From NCBI GenBank assembly GCA_028023455.1, contig JAQFVV010000253.1:1186469-1250468 (forward strand): DNA of 64,000 nt, given 5' to 3'. The DNA is from Epiperipatus broadwayi. Lineage: Eukaryota > Onychophora > Udeonychophora > Euonychophora > Peripatidae. Below, piece by piece: positions 22,486 to 34,929 of the stretch. The notes under the pieces are model-generated. The model had not been told where the DNA came from and did not search any database. It worked only from the letters and a program-made list of their open reading frames with translations. Position 1 is the stretch's first letter, and every line of letters begins with the position of its first letter. The translations under genes were made by a program, and so were the position numbers.

Positions 22486-23857
22486 AGTCACATCTTTCAA
22501 CAATAAAATAAATAGAGAGAAGTTTATCATCACGATTTTGCATGCACACAAAGACAAAGGCCTAAACAGAGCCGAATATTATAGAATATACCCATCTGCA
22601 ACCGTACAACCGAGAATTTTTGCTAATGCAAAATTGCATAAACAGGAAGTACCTCTGAGGCTAATGTTGGACTTTGATGGCATCCACTATTTCAATGCAG
22701 CCAAATTGGTTAATGACTGGTTGATTGAATATATAGGGTTTGGTTCATGCACAATTAAATCATCATTTGAATTTGTGAGCAAAACAAAAGACGCGATTCC
22801 GCATGAATTTAGGATGGCAGCAGTGGATGTCACAGAGCTATACGGCTCCATCGACAGAGAATTATTAATTAGAATAATAGAACAGGAGTTATACAGGAAG
22901 GAGTGCCTGGCTCTCAAAGCACGATTTATTGTGGATTTCATGAAATGGCTGGACGGAAATATTTTGGCGTCATATGAAAACAAATGGTACAGAATGAACA
23001 ATGGATGGCCTATGGGACTCCCCATTAGAGGCATCATTTCTAGCATTGTGCTAGATCACTTTGAACAACAGGTGATTCCAAAGTACCAGACAGCAGTGCC
23101 AAACATAATTTATAGCAGATACGTAGACGACATATTCTTGGCAGCACCCGAAAATGCTATCACGGAGATTTTACATGAACTCCACGCTCTTTCCAATCTC
23201 ATATTTAATTGCACACATGAAGATGAGCAAAACATGGTCAGGTATCTGGATTTGAAAATTAAGAGAGAGAATTTAGCATTTGTTTATTCCATGATAATTA
23301 AACCCTTATGCATCCGAGGCTACATCCATCCGCTCTCAAAATCCCCTAAAGCACACAAACTTGCAGGGCTGTCTGCCTTCTTATTTCGCAATCACCACCT
23401 GTGTAAATTGGAGTCAGACAGGAAAAACAACATCACCAGCTACATCAGGGACTTAATAAGCGTGGGTTTTGATCACAAAACAATAACCAAAAGGATTGCA
23501 AGCTTTCATAAAAGACTGCAACAAAACACAAAAGATGACAGACAACATCTAATTATACCCTATATACCTACAGTAGCTAAAAATTTCAGTAAAATATTAC
23601 AGAAGGAATTCAAACTCGGATTCAGAACCCCTCCAAACACGAATAGGCTCATCAACAACACCAAAGACAAAAGAAATAAAGAAACACCCCATATCGTTTA
23701 TAAAATTGTGTGCCAGCAGACAGGATGTGATTCGGTATATTATGGGGAAACTCGAGCTACAGTGAGCAATAGACTGGCTCAGCATAGATATATATATATA
23801 TATATATATACAAAAGCTACAACTAAAGGAGAGGGCAGCTCAGTATTTGATCATTAG
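22397..23857 (+). CDS. Penelope-like element: reverse transcriptase plus partial GIY-YIG endonuclease (+ arm)
   Basis: A 486-codon frame. Residues 1 to about 50 are antisense read-through of the opposite arm; element sequence starts around residue 50-67. Motif A is AAVDVTELYG (about 141-150), motif B NNGWPMGLPIRG (about 201-212) and motif C YSRYVDDIFLA (about 239-249), all with catalytic residues kept. YLDLKIKREN and HPLSKSPKAHKLAG follow, then the linker FRTPPNTNRLINN and the start of the GIY-YIG nuclease: a CQQTGC pair of cysteines, YYGET and RLAQH (about 429-463). A (TA)n expansion encoding IYIYIY then disrupts the nuclease, and a stop follows at FDH. Family proteins are usually longer at the N-terminus. 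PLE reverse transcriptases copy element RNA at nicks made by the nuclease or at chromosome ends. Confidence 0.85.
   Translation: MPSKSNISLRGTSCLCNFALAKILGCMVAEVTSFNNKINREKFIITILHAHKDKGLNRAEYYRIYPSATVQPRIFANAKLHKQEVPLRLMLDFDGIHYFNAAKLVNDWLIEYIGFGSCTIKSSFEFVSKTKDAIPHEFRMAAVDVTELYGSIDRELLIRIIEQELYRKECLALKARFIVDFMKWLDGNILASYENKWYRMNNGWPMGLPIRGIISSIVLDHFEQQVIPKYQTAVPNIIYSRYVDDIFLAAPENAITEILHELHALSNLIFNCTHEDEQNMVRYLDLKIKRENLAFVYSMIIKPLCIRGYIHPLSKSPKAHKLAGLSAFLFRNHHLCKLESDRKNNITSYIRDLISVGFDHKTITKRIASFHKRLQQNTKDDRQHLIIPYIPTVAKNFSKILQKEFKLGFRTPPNTNRLINNTKDKRNKETPHIVYKIVCQQTGCDSVYYGETRATVSNRLAQHRYIYIYIYTKATTKGEGSSVFDH
22486..22594 (+). other. Spacer at the centre of the PLE palindrome
   Basis: 108 bp not repeated in the opposite arm. 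On the + strand it reads in frame with the + arm enzyme (HAHKDKGLNRAEYYRIYP) and so may be extra 5' coding sequence kept only in the + copy. As the loop of a 1.6-kb palindrome it would be the tip of any cruciform. Confidence 0.5.
23788..23811 (+). repeat. (TA)n tract inside the GIY-YIG coding region
   Basis: About 12 TA units replace the short CATATATACA-type coding stretch seen in the related copy at 54986. The - arm holds a shorter tract (21282-21295) at the same coding position, so length changed after the two arms separated. Confidence 0.75.
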
Positions 23858-24059
23858 CAGGAGCAAAGCCATAGATTTGACCCATCTAAAGCCAACATCA
23901 TATGCACAGAGAGGAACGATGTCAAGAGGAAGATCAAAGAGGCATGTACATCACCAGCAATGCCATGTCAATCAACAGAAAAGACACGTGCTTTGTGGTC
24001 TCGAAAAGGTGGATGTTGTAATTTGCATGCATTTTCATAGAACCAACAGCATGTAAAAA

Positions 24060-24105
24060 GGACTATGATTTATGGAGCTGTAAGGGCTCCGAAAGCGCTA
24101 AGTCC
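24060..24105 (+). ncRNA. Hammerhead-like ribozyme after the PLE ORF
   Basis: Helix I GGACT (24060-24064) pairs with AGTCC (24101-24105). The core strand ATGATTTAT follows, then stem II GGAGC/GCTCC (24074-24078 with 24086-24090) around TGTAAGG, then GAAA (24091-24094). The palindrome AGCGCT (24094-24099) would be a helix III formed between two molecules, followed by A (24100) as the cleavage-site nucleotide. The geometry is that of a minimal type I hammerhead. The core differs from the standard CTGATGA and has one extra base compared with the other copies, so activity is uncertain. Confidence 0.6.
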
Positions 24106-24208
24106 ATAAAATAGAAGCTTATTAATAATAAACTTACAGTTTCACCTCAGTTATTAATTTTAACTTATCAGTAATTTACAAAGTAAGGGTGAAATAAAAT
24201 TCTTTATT

Positions 24209-24400
24209 ACAATAAAGTATTGTTTATTTATGAGAAGAAATTCAAGCTCTATTTTTTTCTGTATTTAATAAGTCTGCATAAAATTATTTCATGAAATCCA
24301 CCTTCATTCATTGTTTTTATGACATATATTTAATATGCACACACTACATTTTATTTTATTAATTGGGTCAGAGCAAATTTATTCTTATATAAATAATTAT
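24209..24400. repeat. Direct repeat flanking the PLE palindrome, right copy
   Basis: Same-orientation partner of 20630-20810. It starts exactly at the candidate 13-bp target duplication on the right of the palindrome. Confidence 0.45.
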
Positions 24401-26834
24401 TAATCCTTTTTTTAGATACTGAATTCTTTATTATAAATACTTGTTCTGTGAGATTTTTAACAACAGTTTGTTCTTTTTTTTTTACAGAAGATCACATAGG
24501 GGAAATTGTAGTCCCTTGTTAACAGATTTGCATTTGGAATAGTTAGTGAACTGTCATTTGCTTCTGTTTCTGTTACATAAAACTGTAACTTGTGATTATA
24601 TATATATATATTGTAACCATGCCATTTGCCACAGTCCTTTTTTAAATGATTTTAAAATAGCTAGTTTTGTACAAAAAAAAAAATTAAATTTTTATTAGTC
24701 AATAGTATTTTATATTAATTTTATGTGTAAGATAAGCTTAAACCTGCTATATAAAGGGTTACTAAACTTATCTAAAATATTTTAAAGTTATGTTAGTATA
24801 ATTTTGGAATAAAAGTAGTATATAATTTATTATTTAAGATACATAATTAATTAATATCTGTCCTATTTAAAAAATATGATGTTAAAATAATAGTTTAATT
24901 GTAATATTTAATATTATATAATTTTTCTAATATGTTTAAATAATTTTATTTATTTAAATTATTATTTTAAATAATTATTATTTAAACTATTCTAGAATGT
25001 TCTAAAAATGATATCATAATCTGTAATATGTGTGTATGTGTTTAGGTGCACACATATTCTAGAACATTTGAAAGTAATTTTATTTCCTTGTTAATAAAAT
25101 TTGATACAGAAAAATGTTACCAAATAATTGTTATAGATTTATTTTAAAGTGTAACGATTTTTGTTATAGTGTTTAAATAATATTTGAATTCTAAACTTAT
25201 TATTAAAATTAGTAATAATATTTTGGGTTCTAAATAAGTGTATTTTATATTATAAAGTATTAAATAAAAGTATTAAATATGGAAAATTAATTAAGTAAAA
25301 TTATTTTAGAAAATAAATTGTAGACAAAAATTTTAATCTTTATGTAGATTAGTGTCTGAGACAAATTTTATCTGCCAATCAAGTAACAAGAGAAAAAGAT
25401 TGCAAATACAAGTGTTTTAACTCACTTTAGTCAGTCTAGCCTTAATTATTCTTTTTTATTATTTGCTTAATCATTTGATTAATTATTTGAATTTGTGTAA
25501 ATCATTCAATTTTTTTTTTTTTTTAAATATTTGTATTTTCTTAGTAAAGTAGTGAAGTATAATTTTTTGAAATGATTTACAATATAAAATTTAATGTAAT
25601 GTATCCATTATGGGGTAAAGAGCTCTGTCAGTGAAATTCATATCGAAACTTAATGAAACCATGATAATTTATCAAGACCAATACTAATTATCTAACTACT
25701 GCACAAATGCCAAGTATACAGTGTAAAACTGGAACTATATAACTAAGAAAAGTCTACATAAAACTTGTAAGAAATTTCTATTTAATTTTAGCTGTGTGAA
25801 TGATCTGAAAGGACAATTTTATTTAATATTGACAATAAATCCTCATAAATATAAACTTTTGTGGAATTTATGTCGCTATTATTTTGAGGAGAATTCAAAA
25901 TCTATCGGCAAAGTTATTATTCATTTAAAATGGAGAAAAGAATGAAAAATTATATTTTTCTAGTAAATTAATGTGTGATAATGAACTCTATAAATACGCA
26001 TATAATTTTACATTATCTGAAAATGCGTCTGTAAATATTTTGCTACTAATTTTTTTTGTGTGTGAAAAGGGAAACAGCCTGAATGAATATTCTATTTTTT
26101 AATTATGTATAGAAAATTAAGAGAAAATGTTTTTAAAACGTTGCAGTAAATGATTTAACTGTTTACTTGTACTTTAGACAAATGAATATAGACATCGGGA
26201 AGGCAGGGGTGAATTTAAGTATGAGAATCTTAAATATTAAAGTACATTTAAAAATAATCTTCTATAGAAAAAAAAAGAAGGGGAAGTGCGTTTATAATAT
26301 GATAATCTTTAAACCTGTCTATATGAGCTAATATAATCTTTATCCTAATAAATATTTTTTCATTATTAACTACTTATCTAACAACAGTGATCAGTTTGTT
26401 AAGAGCATGTAACAATTGTGGCATTTGCAAATGGCACAATGCAACAAATGCAAACTTATATCAACAATTTGAAGGGGAAAAAATCAAATATGGAAATATT
26501 ACTTACGAAAATTTGCTTTAACTTACCTAAATTCTTTTCAATCGATAAATATAAATAGCAAATTAGAACATATAATACCATCAACCTTAAAAATAAATTA
26601 TATATGTAATATAAAAATACTTTATGATAAAAAAATATCTAATAAATGAATGATTAATGATAAATGAATGTATATAGATTTTCACAAAATCAATATTTGG
26701 TATTATAGGTTCAAAATAATTTATTGTAAACTATAAAAAATCTTTCAGTACATATAAAAAACATTTAGTATATCTACAAATATAAAAATAAATTAAGCAT
26801 AAATGATCATTAGTTTATTATGATCATTGTAGGT
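24401..26834. other. AT-rich non-coding DNA
   Basis: No gene or clear repeat recognised over 2.4 kb. A weak hairpin pairs TTCTAGAATGTTCTA (about 24991) with the TCTAGAACATT block near 25056. Confidence 0.45.
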
Positions 26835-26990
26835 ATTGCTTATAATAAACTTCTTTCATATACACTTCAATGCAAACAAATTTTCTTAAAAAACTTCTTA
26901 ATTTCCTTACATTTTCGACTGTCCAGCAGTCTTCATCTGAGCTATAATATTTGAATAATATAAATACATAACTATCACTCATATTGAAGC
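26835..26990 (-). repeat. Shared-tail repeat, copy at 26.9 kb
   Basis: Read on the - strand it matches 34930-35085 over its length, including the head (TTATATTATTCAAATATT), and matches 3571-3685 over the tail only. The core reads CAGATGAAGACTG, CAGTC, GAAA: the CTGATGA element has one change, but the GAAA element is intact, in contrast to the two + strand copies. Confidence 0.7.
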
Positions 26991-27030
26991 TGTGCATATA
27001 TATATATAAATATATATGCTGGCTTCACTA

Positions 27031-27073
27031 TTCACTGTGGACTAACTAAGACCCTAAGTCCAACCACAGTGAA
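27031..27073. repeat. 10-bp perfect hairpin
   Basis: TTCACTGTGG (27031-27040) pairs with CCACAGTGAA (27064-27073). A second pairing GGACT/AGTCC overlaps it inside the loop. It lies just beyond the TA tract bordering the shared-tail repeat. No function can be assigned. Confidence 0.45.
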
Positions 27074-27500
27074 GGTATGTTTCTTTTTCAAACTAAATTT
27101 ATCGTTTTCTCAAATAGTTGCCTAAATTAAAAGATTTAATAAAATAAAATATAGAAAATTAAAATTATAATTGCAATTATTTTTAAAATATATTTGGTAG
27201 AATTCGATGAATTTCTTAATTAAATAGAATCCATTAAGAAAAGGAATTTAATTAGTAAAACATTTTTCTGAATTAGATAAAAATAGATAATAGAAAAAAT
27301 TTGAAACAATGGGCATGATTCGCTACTAATTAGCAGATTAAAAACATAATGGAAAAAGGGTATAAATAAAGAACTTTTCTTTTGTTCTTGGTCTTATGCT
27401 TGCTGGTAACCTGTGCTGAAGGTCAGAGAGAAATCTTAAAAATTTTGTTGGAAGAAATTTTGCTGAAAGATTGGACAATATAGCGAACTCTTGCTTGCTG
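27074..27500. other. AT-rich non-coding DNA
   Basis: No gene recognised. Confidence 0.4.
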
Positions 27501-27503
27501 TAC

Positions 27504-27736
27504 TTACTTCAAGCTGCACTCTATTCTTTCAGCATATAAATAAAAGAATCCAGAAATGTGTTGCTCTGCAAAAATGCAGGGGTAACTTCTTTGCCTTCGC
27601 TCTCCTGAGCTGTTCCTGATGCAGGAGTCGTAATCATGTAAGCCAGCCAGAGAATAAAAGTATCTGCCCTCAAAAACATGGAAAAACAAATTTGAAGAAC
27701 CGAGAAGACCTGCGGGGAAACATCAAATGAACTCAT
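27504..27736 (-). CDS. Candidate exon of unknown gene (GC-richer island)
   Basis: This 230-bp block is clearly less AT-rich than both flanks. Two - strand frames are open: one begins MSSFDVSPQVFSVLQ and contains RADTFILWLAYMITTP and NTFLDSFIYMLKE, faintly like the last two membrane helices of a rhodopsin-type receptor; the other ends AERIECSLK exactly at a perfect splice-donor string (AAG|GTAAGT, 27502-27510). The donor favours the second frame. I cannot identify a family, and a retroposed fragment is equally possible. Confidence 0.2.
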
Positions 27737-29380
27737 TTTGACCCACCCATCTAGTTACCGGTAACGTTCCCATAAATTATTAAAATATCTTTGTAATTTA
27801 CAATTTCAATGTATATTTATGCTTTTCTATATACATATGTTTTTTAAATCTATGTATTCGAATCTTGTGAAATTATATTTCATTAATTGCTTTCTTTTCT
27901 TTTTTTTTATATCATAATGGGAGGGGTTATTATATATAATGGCAGCCATAGTTCTTATTAATTTAATTGAAAAATACTTCGTTTAACTTTCCGCCATTAT
28001 ACTCCCGTAATTAAGTTATTTATTTTATATAAATATTTATTTAGAAAGAAAAGGAAGCAAACCATAGAAAGTGCAAAACTATTTTAAAATCAAGATTTAA
28101 ATTGCTAAATATTCTATTATAAAACTTTCCAAACCTTAACTTAGTTTTTACATATATATAAAAGAAAGATCCTTATTAAATGCCTGTATATTTTAGTCAA
28201 TGAAGGGTTACAAATTTAAAGTTATATTTTAAAGAGCGTGAAATAAAATGTTCACATTTATATTTTAGTAATAAGAGAGAGTACATTTTGACAATATGTA
28301 TTAAAAAATTATTAAATAGTATTGACTCTGGGGTGTGTTGGTTAAAATTCAACTAAATCAATAAAATATCCACCCTCTTGTTTTAGTGATCTGAATTTTA
28401 TAAAAGGGAAGTTACTATTTTTCTGCGGATTTTCAGTGATAGTTGAGCTTTCTTAATATTTATATTTTGCAGAGGGTTTCTTTTTTAAATTTAAAGGTCG
28501 TTGACCATATTTATATGGGATCGTGCCTCGGGTGATCTACTGGGCCGCTCAGCATAAATTACAGTGCTTCTTTTGCCAAGTTGCTTAGGTTAACATACCT
28601 ACATTCGGACCTTCTGAAAAATATATAAATTGTTCGGGATCTCATGTCGATCTCAGTTCCTTAAATGTACGTAACTGGACATAAGCAACAAAAACTCCGA
28701 TCCTGAATCCGGGTCATGCGTTTAGCAAACGGATTCCATTTTTCTCTCTAACCTAGTTTAGAGACGGAGAGCTATCCGGTCTTGTGTTAACCTCTTGGTA
28801 ACTGTTATGTCTCAAGCCTCACAGCCCACTACTATTGCCTGTGTGCATGGTCTTGTATATTTATATTTATTGGGAAATCTTTCTCAAAATCTCATAGAAA
28901 TGTTTCAATTATAGCTGGAAATTCCTGCTGGGGTCACTTTATCATTCTTCTTAAATCATAAGTAGGGCAGTGATTTAAACCTGTCCAAAGTGTTTAGTTG
29001 AGTTTGTCCACCTATTTATTTCTATGTTCTCCAACCACAGAGTTAATGAATCATCTCTCTCTCTCTTGATTTCTTTTACGTAACACTTCCATTGGCTGGA
29101 ATATTTTAAAGAAAGAAATGATAATGTAAAATTTTGTCTGTTCTTATCATTATGATCAATGGATCTTTCAAATATGTCTATCCGGTTGCCGTGAAAATAG
29201 CCTGTGACACTATTAATAAAACATGTTATGAATTCTTTTAATGTAAATAATAAAAGTTTGTAATAACTTTCATTCACTATAAATAAAACCACTTAGTATT
29301 GTTTTCTTTTGTAACATACATATGTACATCTGATCATTATATATGTAAAAATTCCTTTTCGTGGTCTCTTCTCTCCCTGA
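27737..29380. other. Non-coding DNA, with a less AT-rich patch at 28480-28860
   Basis: The patch (GATCGTGCCTCGGGTGATCT and following) looks like worn repeat sequence but matches nothing else in the window that I can see. A - strand frame at 28975-29292 has no recognisable features. Confidence 0.4.
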
Positions 29381-29384
29381 CCAC

Positions 29385-29510
29385 CGGGCATACATTAAGA
29401 TTAAATTCTAGTGAGGTTTGGGGAGTAAGTCGCTTAGTAGCAATCTAGAGGAGTAGGTGAGGTTCGAACCCCCTCTATCTGCATCTCTAGGTTAGGTTAA
29501 AGCAGCTCTA
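29385..29510 (+). mobile_element. Possible tRNA-derived SINE
   Basis: GAGGTTCGAACCC at 29459-29471 is a perfect polymerase III B box. Upstream sequence (AGTAAGTCGCTTAGTAGCAATC) is only loosely tRNA-like and no convincing A box is present. Confidence 0.35.
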
Positions 29511-29539
29511 CTTTTCTTACCGTTACAGTTTATATATAA

Positions 29540-30606
29540 AATATACACATATGTATATCAAAATATACACATATATCCCCTATATACATATATAGATATA
29601 TAGATCCACATCACCCATAGACATATATATAAAATCCATACTTACATCTATATATACATATGTATATCCAAATATATACACATATATCCTTTAAACATAT
29701 ATATATGTACACAACTTACATATATATAAAATATACAAAAATATGTCCAATACATAAAATTCATACTTACATCTATATATACATATGCATATCCAAATAT
29801 ATAAACATATATCCTTTAAACATATATATAAACAGATACACATACACCCATAGACATATACATACTTACATCTATATATACATATGCATATCCAAATATA
29901 TACACATATATCCTTTAAACATATATATATACACAGATACACATACACCCATAGACATATATACACAAAAATACATATATAAATACACATCCATATATGT
30001 ACTCAACTTACATATAAATTACATATATATAAAATATACAAAAATATATCCAATACACAATTTATTAAAATTATTATCTTTTAAAAACTATTTTATTTTT
30101 ACTTTTAATTTTTAAAAATCTTTAAAAAACTCTTTTAAATATTACACTCTTTTTACTTCTTTATTAATATTATTTTTTAATTTTCCTTTCATATACATAT
30201 CCAAATATATATATATCCTTTAAACATACATATATATATATATATTTTTTTTTTAAATAAAAATAAAATAGTTTTTAAAAGGTAATAATTTTAAAAAATT
30301 GTGTATTGGATATATTTTTGTATATTTTATATATATGTAATTTATATGTAAATTGGGTATATATATGGATGTGTATTTATATAAGTATATGTAGATTTGT
30401 ATATATATATGTCTATGGGTGTATGTGTATCTCTCTCTATATATATATATATGTATGTTTAAAGGATATATGTGTATATATTTGGATATGCATATGTATA
30501 TATAGATGTAGGTATGGATTTCATATATATATATGTCTATGGGTGATGTGGATTTATGTATTCATATATGTATGTAGGGTATATGTATATATTTTGATAT
30601 ATATAT
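29540..30606. mobile_element. Large foldback element built of (TATA)-rich repeats
   Basis: The left arm (29540-30110) and right arm (30247-30606) are imperfect reverse complements, matching from the outer block CACATCACCCATAGACATAT to the inner block TTTTAAAAACTATTTTATTTT. The left arm is longer because a ~110-bp unit (ACATCTATATATACATATG, then ATCCAAATATAT and ATCCTTTAAACATATA) is repeated about three times. The loop is ~135 bp. Peptides rich in Y, I and C that can be read here on both strands are repeat artefacts. Confidence 0.65.
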
Positions 30607-33600
30607 TGTACCCTCACTTCCTGATATATAATATAAGTTAAAATATGACTAGCTCAATTAAATCGTTATGCTCGGCTAAAATATGTATAACTATCATTAA
30701 TATATTTTTATAATACTATATCTTATTAGATTCATTATAACTTACCAAAATTAATATAGTTCAATATCATGTACTAATTAAATAAGTATTTATTAAAATC
30801 ATGAGACTATGAAGTGAAGTTACAAGTGGTAATTGAATTTACATTGAGCTAATGTCTTCCCAAGACACTATCTCAATGGCATAAGAATACTATTACCTCT
30901 TTATTATCTCATTACTACATCTACAGCACTCTTATGTCTTTTATAAAAATTAACTAACTTCAATAATAATAATAAATAAATCTCAATCTTTTATTAAGGA
31001 AATATAATTAAATAATCTCAGGTTCTTTTAATTATTTTAAAGTAATAATATTTCTTGCAGATAGGCATGATAAGGGATTTAATATCAAACCTAACTACAC
31101 CTAACTTATCATAATAATAATAACTAACAATAATAATTTCTAGTGTATAAATTAATCTTATCTATTTTATTATACTATTAATCATTAAGGAAATAAGTGA
31201 ATCATCTACATGTCTTTCATTTTCATATAGTATCTTAATTTAAAAATTATACTAAAATCTTATAATTTAATAATATGTGGCAATAAATAATATTATACTC
31301 TTATATTGTGCATTATAATTACCTTGTGACCATTATAATATTATATGTTAATGTCAATCAATTTATATAAATTATATTAAGAAAATACTGTGTTTCTTTT
31401 TAAAATAATAGTAATAAATTCATATTGTGCAAATATTATGTTTATTCAAATTATCTGTTGTCAAATGCTGTGGTGCAAAATAATGAATTCGACACACTTT
31501 TAAACAACTTAAACAAATTTATTTACATCAACTTTAATAAACAACTTATGTACATTATTTACATTACAAGTGGAAACCAAAGAAAATAAAAAATAAGAAA
31601 AATAATAATACAAGATTTTTACACTGTTACTATTTCCATAAACATAAATAGATAATCCATACATTTCTTAAATGTTTTATCAGTAACATTTAATTAAGTT
31701 TATGAACTTAAATCTTAATAGATATCATTTGTCATTAGTTAGTACAAAAGAAGACTTTTATGTAAAATATCACTTATGTAGCATATGTAAAATAAACAAA
31801 CTTTAACAATTAAAAATGCTACTTCACTTATGTATTATTGCTATTTCTATTATAATGTACTAGTATGTATTACATTTACTATTAGCATTAATCAAATATC
31901 AACTAATGTATAGACTGATATAACTTTATAATATAATGACATTTATTGATTATATAATTATTTACTTCATTCTGATGTAATTCCATACTGTATGTCTTAC
32001 CAAAATATGCAATACATATATGTTCTTTTCTTAAAATAATATTTAAAATTATTCAACAATTTCAAATTTTATAAAGTATTATATTAAAATAAATTCTATG
32101 ATTCTTTTCTATTTAAACTACTACTCTTCTCTACTCGTAATTCCTATTCCTTCCTAATAAAATTCTATCTACAAATATCATTTTGACCTTATTTAACTTC
32201 AGTAACAGCTTACCAATTTTTAAAAAATAATGACTATCCAAACTATCTTATACCTCATCATCGATATACGATAAACCCTTCAAACAAAATATAAATTTCT
32301 ATATAAAATTAATTTAACTTATCTAATAAAAAAAAAAAAAATATAGATATTTTTACCTCTTACTAACTTGAAAGGTAATATCAATAACTCATACTAATAT
32401 AATAAATCAAATTCCTAATATTGTAACAGAAACATTAAAATTTATTCACGAAAGAATCATATAATTATTTATGGATTTCTCTTATTACGTTATAATAAAT
32501 TTATATCATAAATTTAAAGTATGCATATTAAAATAAAACTGTTATTACTAATATTATGTGTGTATATTCTTTAAATATTTATACATTCATTCAACAATCA
32601 AATAATATTTGGTTGATCTAAAGAAAACAAAGCAAAATACATCAAATTATTACTATTATATAATTTTTACCATAAATGATACTCCAATTTATTATCCGCC
32701 ACACGATGTCCTCCAGGATTACAGTTTTACAAAATAATTTCACATTTATACTCAACAATTATTCTTTAAAATATTACGTGTTGTATAATTATATAAAAAT
32801 AAACTTTATGAAATTAATTGTTATATTAATATTTAGTTACTTTTTAAAAAAAATGTACCTCTCTTATCTTTAATAGATCAATAAATAATTAAATATCTAT
32901 GTTAGTTAAGAAAAACAAAAATATGTTACATAAATCCAACGTTGTCTTCTTTCCACCCATAATTGTTCTTTTTTTCCTAGGCACAAACTTTTACCAACAT
33001 TACTTCCTTTTCCGGTACATCACGTGTTTAAACAGTTTTTACGAAATAAATGAAAACGTTTTTTTTTTTAAAAATAAAATAAAATAAGTTCCACCATAAG
33101 AAACAAAATAATAATTAAAATAGTTTATAGGATCCGGATTCATTTCTTTAAAGAAAAATTATTTAAAAGTTATTATTTCTAGGATTAGTCAATAGTTTAT
33201 AATGTTCTTATTTAATTATTATAACTTGACTTGGATATCCACGTATACTTATTTGCGCATTCCTTAATAAATATTTAGGTAAGATTAATTTCTAAAATTC
33301 TTCTGTACGACCAGCGTCCAGATTTTACTATATAATATTTTATTTATAGGTATTTCTTTACCAATTAAATTTCCGATTTATTTGCCTTTTAAAACTATCG
33401 AAATCTAGTCTTTTAAACCACAAAGACTTAACAAGGCAAGTACTTCTGCAATTATTATTAATTACCATATCTTTACCAAGATATGTACTTAAATTTGTAT
33501 TTTAAAAATACTTTCTTCATAAAGAAGTATTTATCTTTCTTTAAAATATTTGTTTATAAAAATTAATTATAATCAACTTTTAAATTCATATAATATCCAA

Positions 33601-34929
33601 TATATGACTTTTATCCAACTAGTAATTCTCCTAGTTAATCCAGCGTTTGTTATACTTTTAGTATAAAGTCTCCAATATATTTTATTCTTATACGATGCTT
33701 TCATGATTATTTGATAGTAAATTGAGCTTCGATAGAGATGATCAATAGGGAATTATAAATAAATTAGCACTGCATATTTAACGGTAAAACTTTTATAAAT
33801 TATTTAAAACTACTCTCTTATAATTTTAAAATGATTACGAGAGCGTCTATAATTTTACTTAGCTATATCTAATAGCACACTTCACTTAAAAGAAATTACA
33901 ATCATAATCCCCCCTGAACAATTGAACCTTGGTTTTATACTGGAATACATTCCCCACTTGATTGGTAAATTAAACAATCACCTTGCTAGCCTATTTACAT
34001 ATTTTACCAACAATACAGAATTAAAAATAAATAATGACTTATTTAATATTTATTATTTATTACATTATTAAATTCTTAAATGGATCTTTATCATTTATTT
34101 AAATCCATTAAACATTTTTTTAAAATATATTTTTTACTTTATTTCACTTTTAACTTTTATAAGACTATTTTTAAACAAACTAAGTCTATTTTTATACGTT
34201 ACGTTTTTTTAAACAGTATTTTAAAATCAGATTTAATATTTCACATTAATTATCTTTATTTTTATCTCGTGATAGCCAATATAATATTTATAAATTTTAT
34301 AATAGAATTTTAGAACAGTTTTGCAACTTTACTATAAAAAAACTTACAAGCATGTGTGTACATATGTCTATCTATCATCTGTTTTACAACACAGATACAA
34401 ACGCTTGTAATATCTAAAAATAAACTAACAATTTAATTTTAAAAATAAATATTTTTAAAATAAATAATATATTATAACAACTTTAAAATAATAATTCGAT
34501 ATTATTAAAATCAAATATTAATCTTCTATTATATACTATTAACAATTAATATTTATATTCACTTATTAAATATTAATCTTTATCAACAATAAATATATGC
34601 ATTTAATTTTAACTTATCTTTTTAACTTTTAGCTTTAAACATTTATTTATAAAACTTATTAATGCAGTATTGATCATGGCCAGTTTTCCCAACCATATAA
34701 TATTATCATTTCCTATTGAAACGTCTCTCTCAAACATTAGCACAATTTCACATATCAAATATTCATAGATTACTTTAATTAAACTTTTTGAAAGATTATC
34801 ATAATAAAATCAACATCATATAGCTAAATATATCTTAAATTTAAAATTTTTAATAAATTGATACAACAATTCATGGCGACCCATACAAAAGGGCACAATA
34901 TATATGTGTGTATATTTTATATATATGTG
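30607..34929. other. 4.3 kb of AT-rich non-coding DNA
   Basis: I see no gene, element or array. Several short open frames consist of F, I, Y, L, N and K codons and are expected by chance at this composition. Confidence 0.45.

Larger units (their letters stand above)
20914..24208. mobile_element. Two Penelope-like elements head to head (3.3-kb palindrome)
   Basis: The arms 20914-22485 (- strand copy) and 22595-24175 (+ strand copy) are reverse complements over nearly 1.6 kb with a few percent difference. Between them lie 108 bp present in only one copy. Both copies are cut at their 5' ends and meet there. Each encodes a PLE reverse transcriptase and the linker before the GIY-YIG endonuclease. 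The sequence ACAATAAAGTATT occurs at 20904-20916 and 24209-24221, just outside the structure, and is a candidate 13-bp target duplication. Inverted and tandem arrangements of truncated copies are well known for Penelope-like elements. Confidence 0.85.

Noticed and set aside
29660-30641. Open frames on both strands encoding Y/I/C-rich peptides of about 100-150 residues
   Set aside because: They are translations of TATA/CATA repeats in a foldback element; every frame stays open by composition.
32676-34313. Several 60-77 codon frames
   Set aside because: Almost only F, Y, I, L, N and K codons, as expected by chance in this composition.
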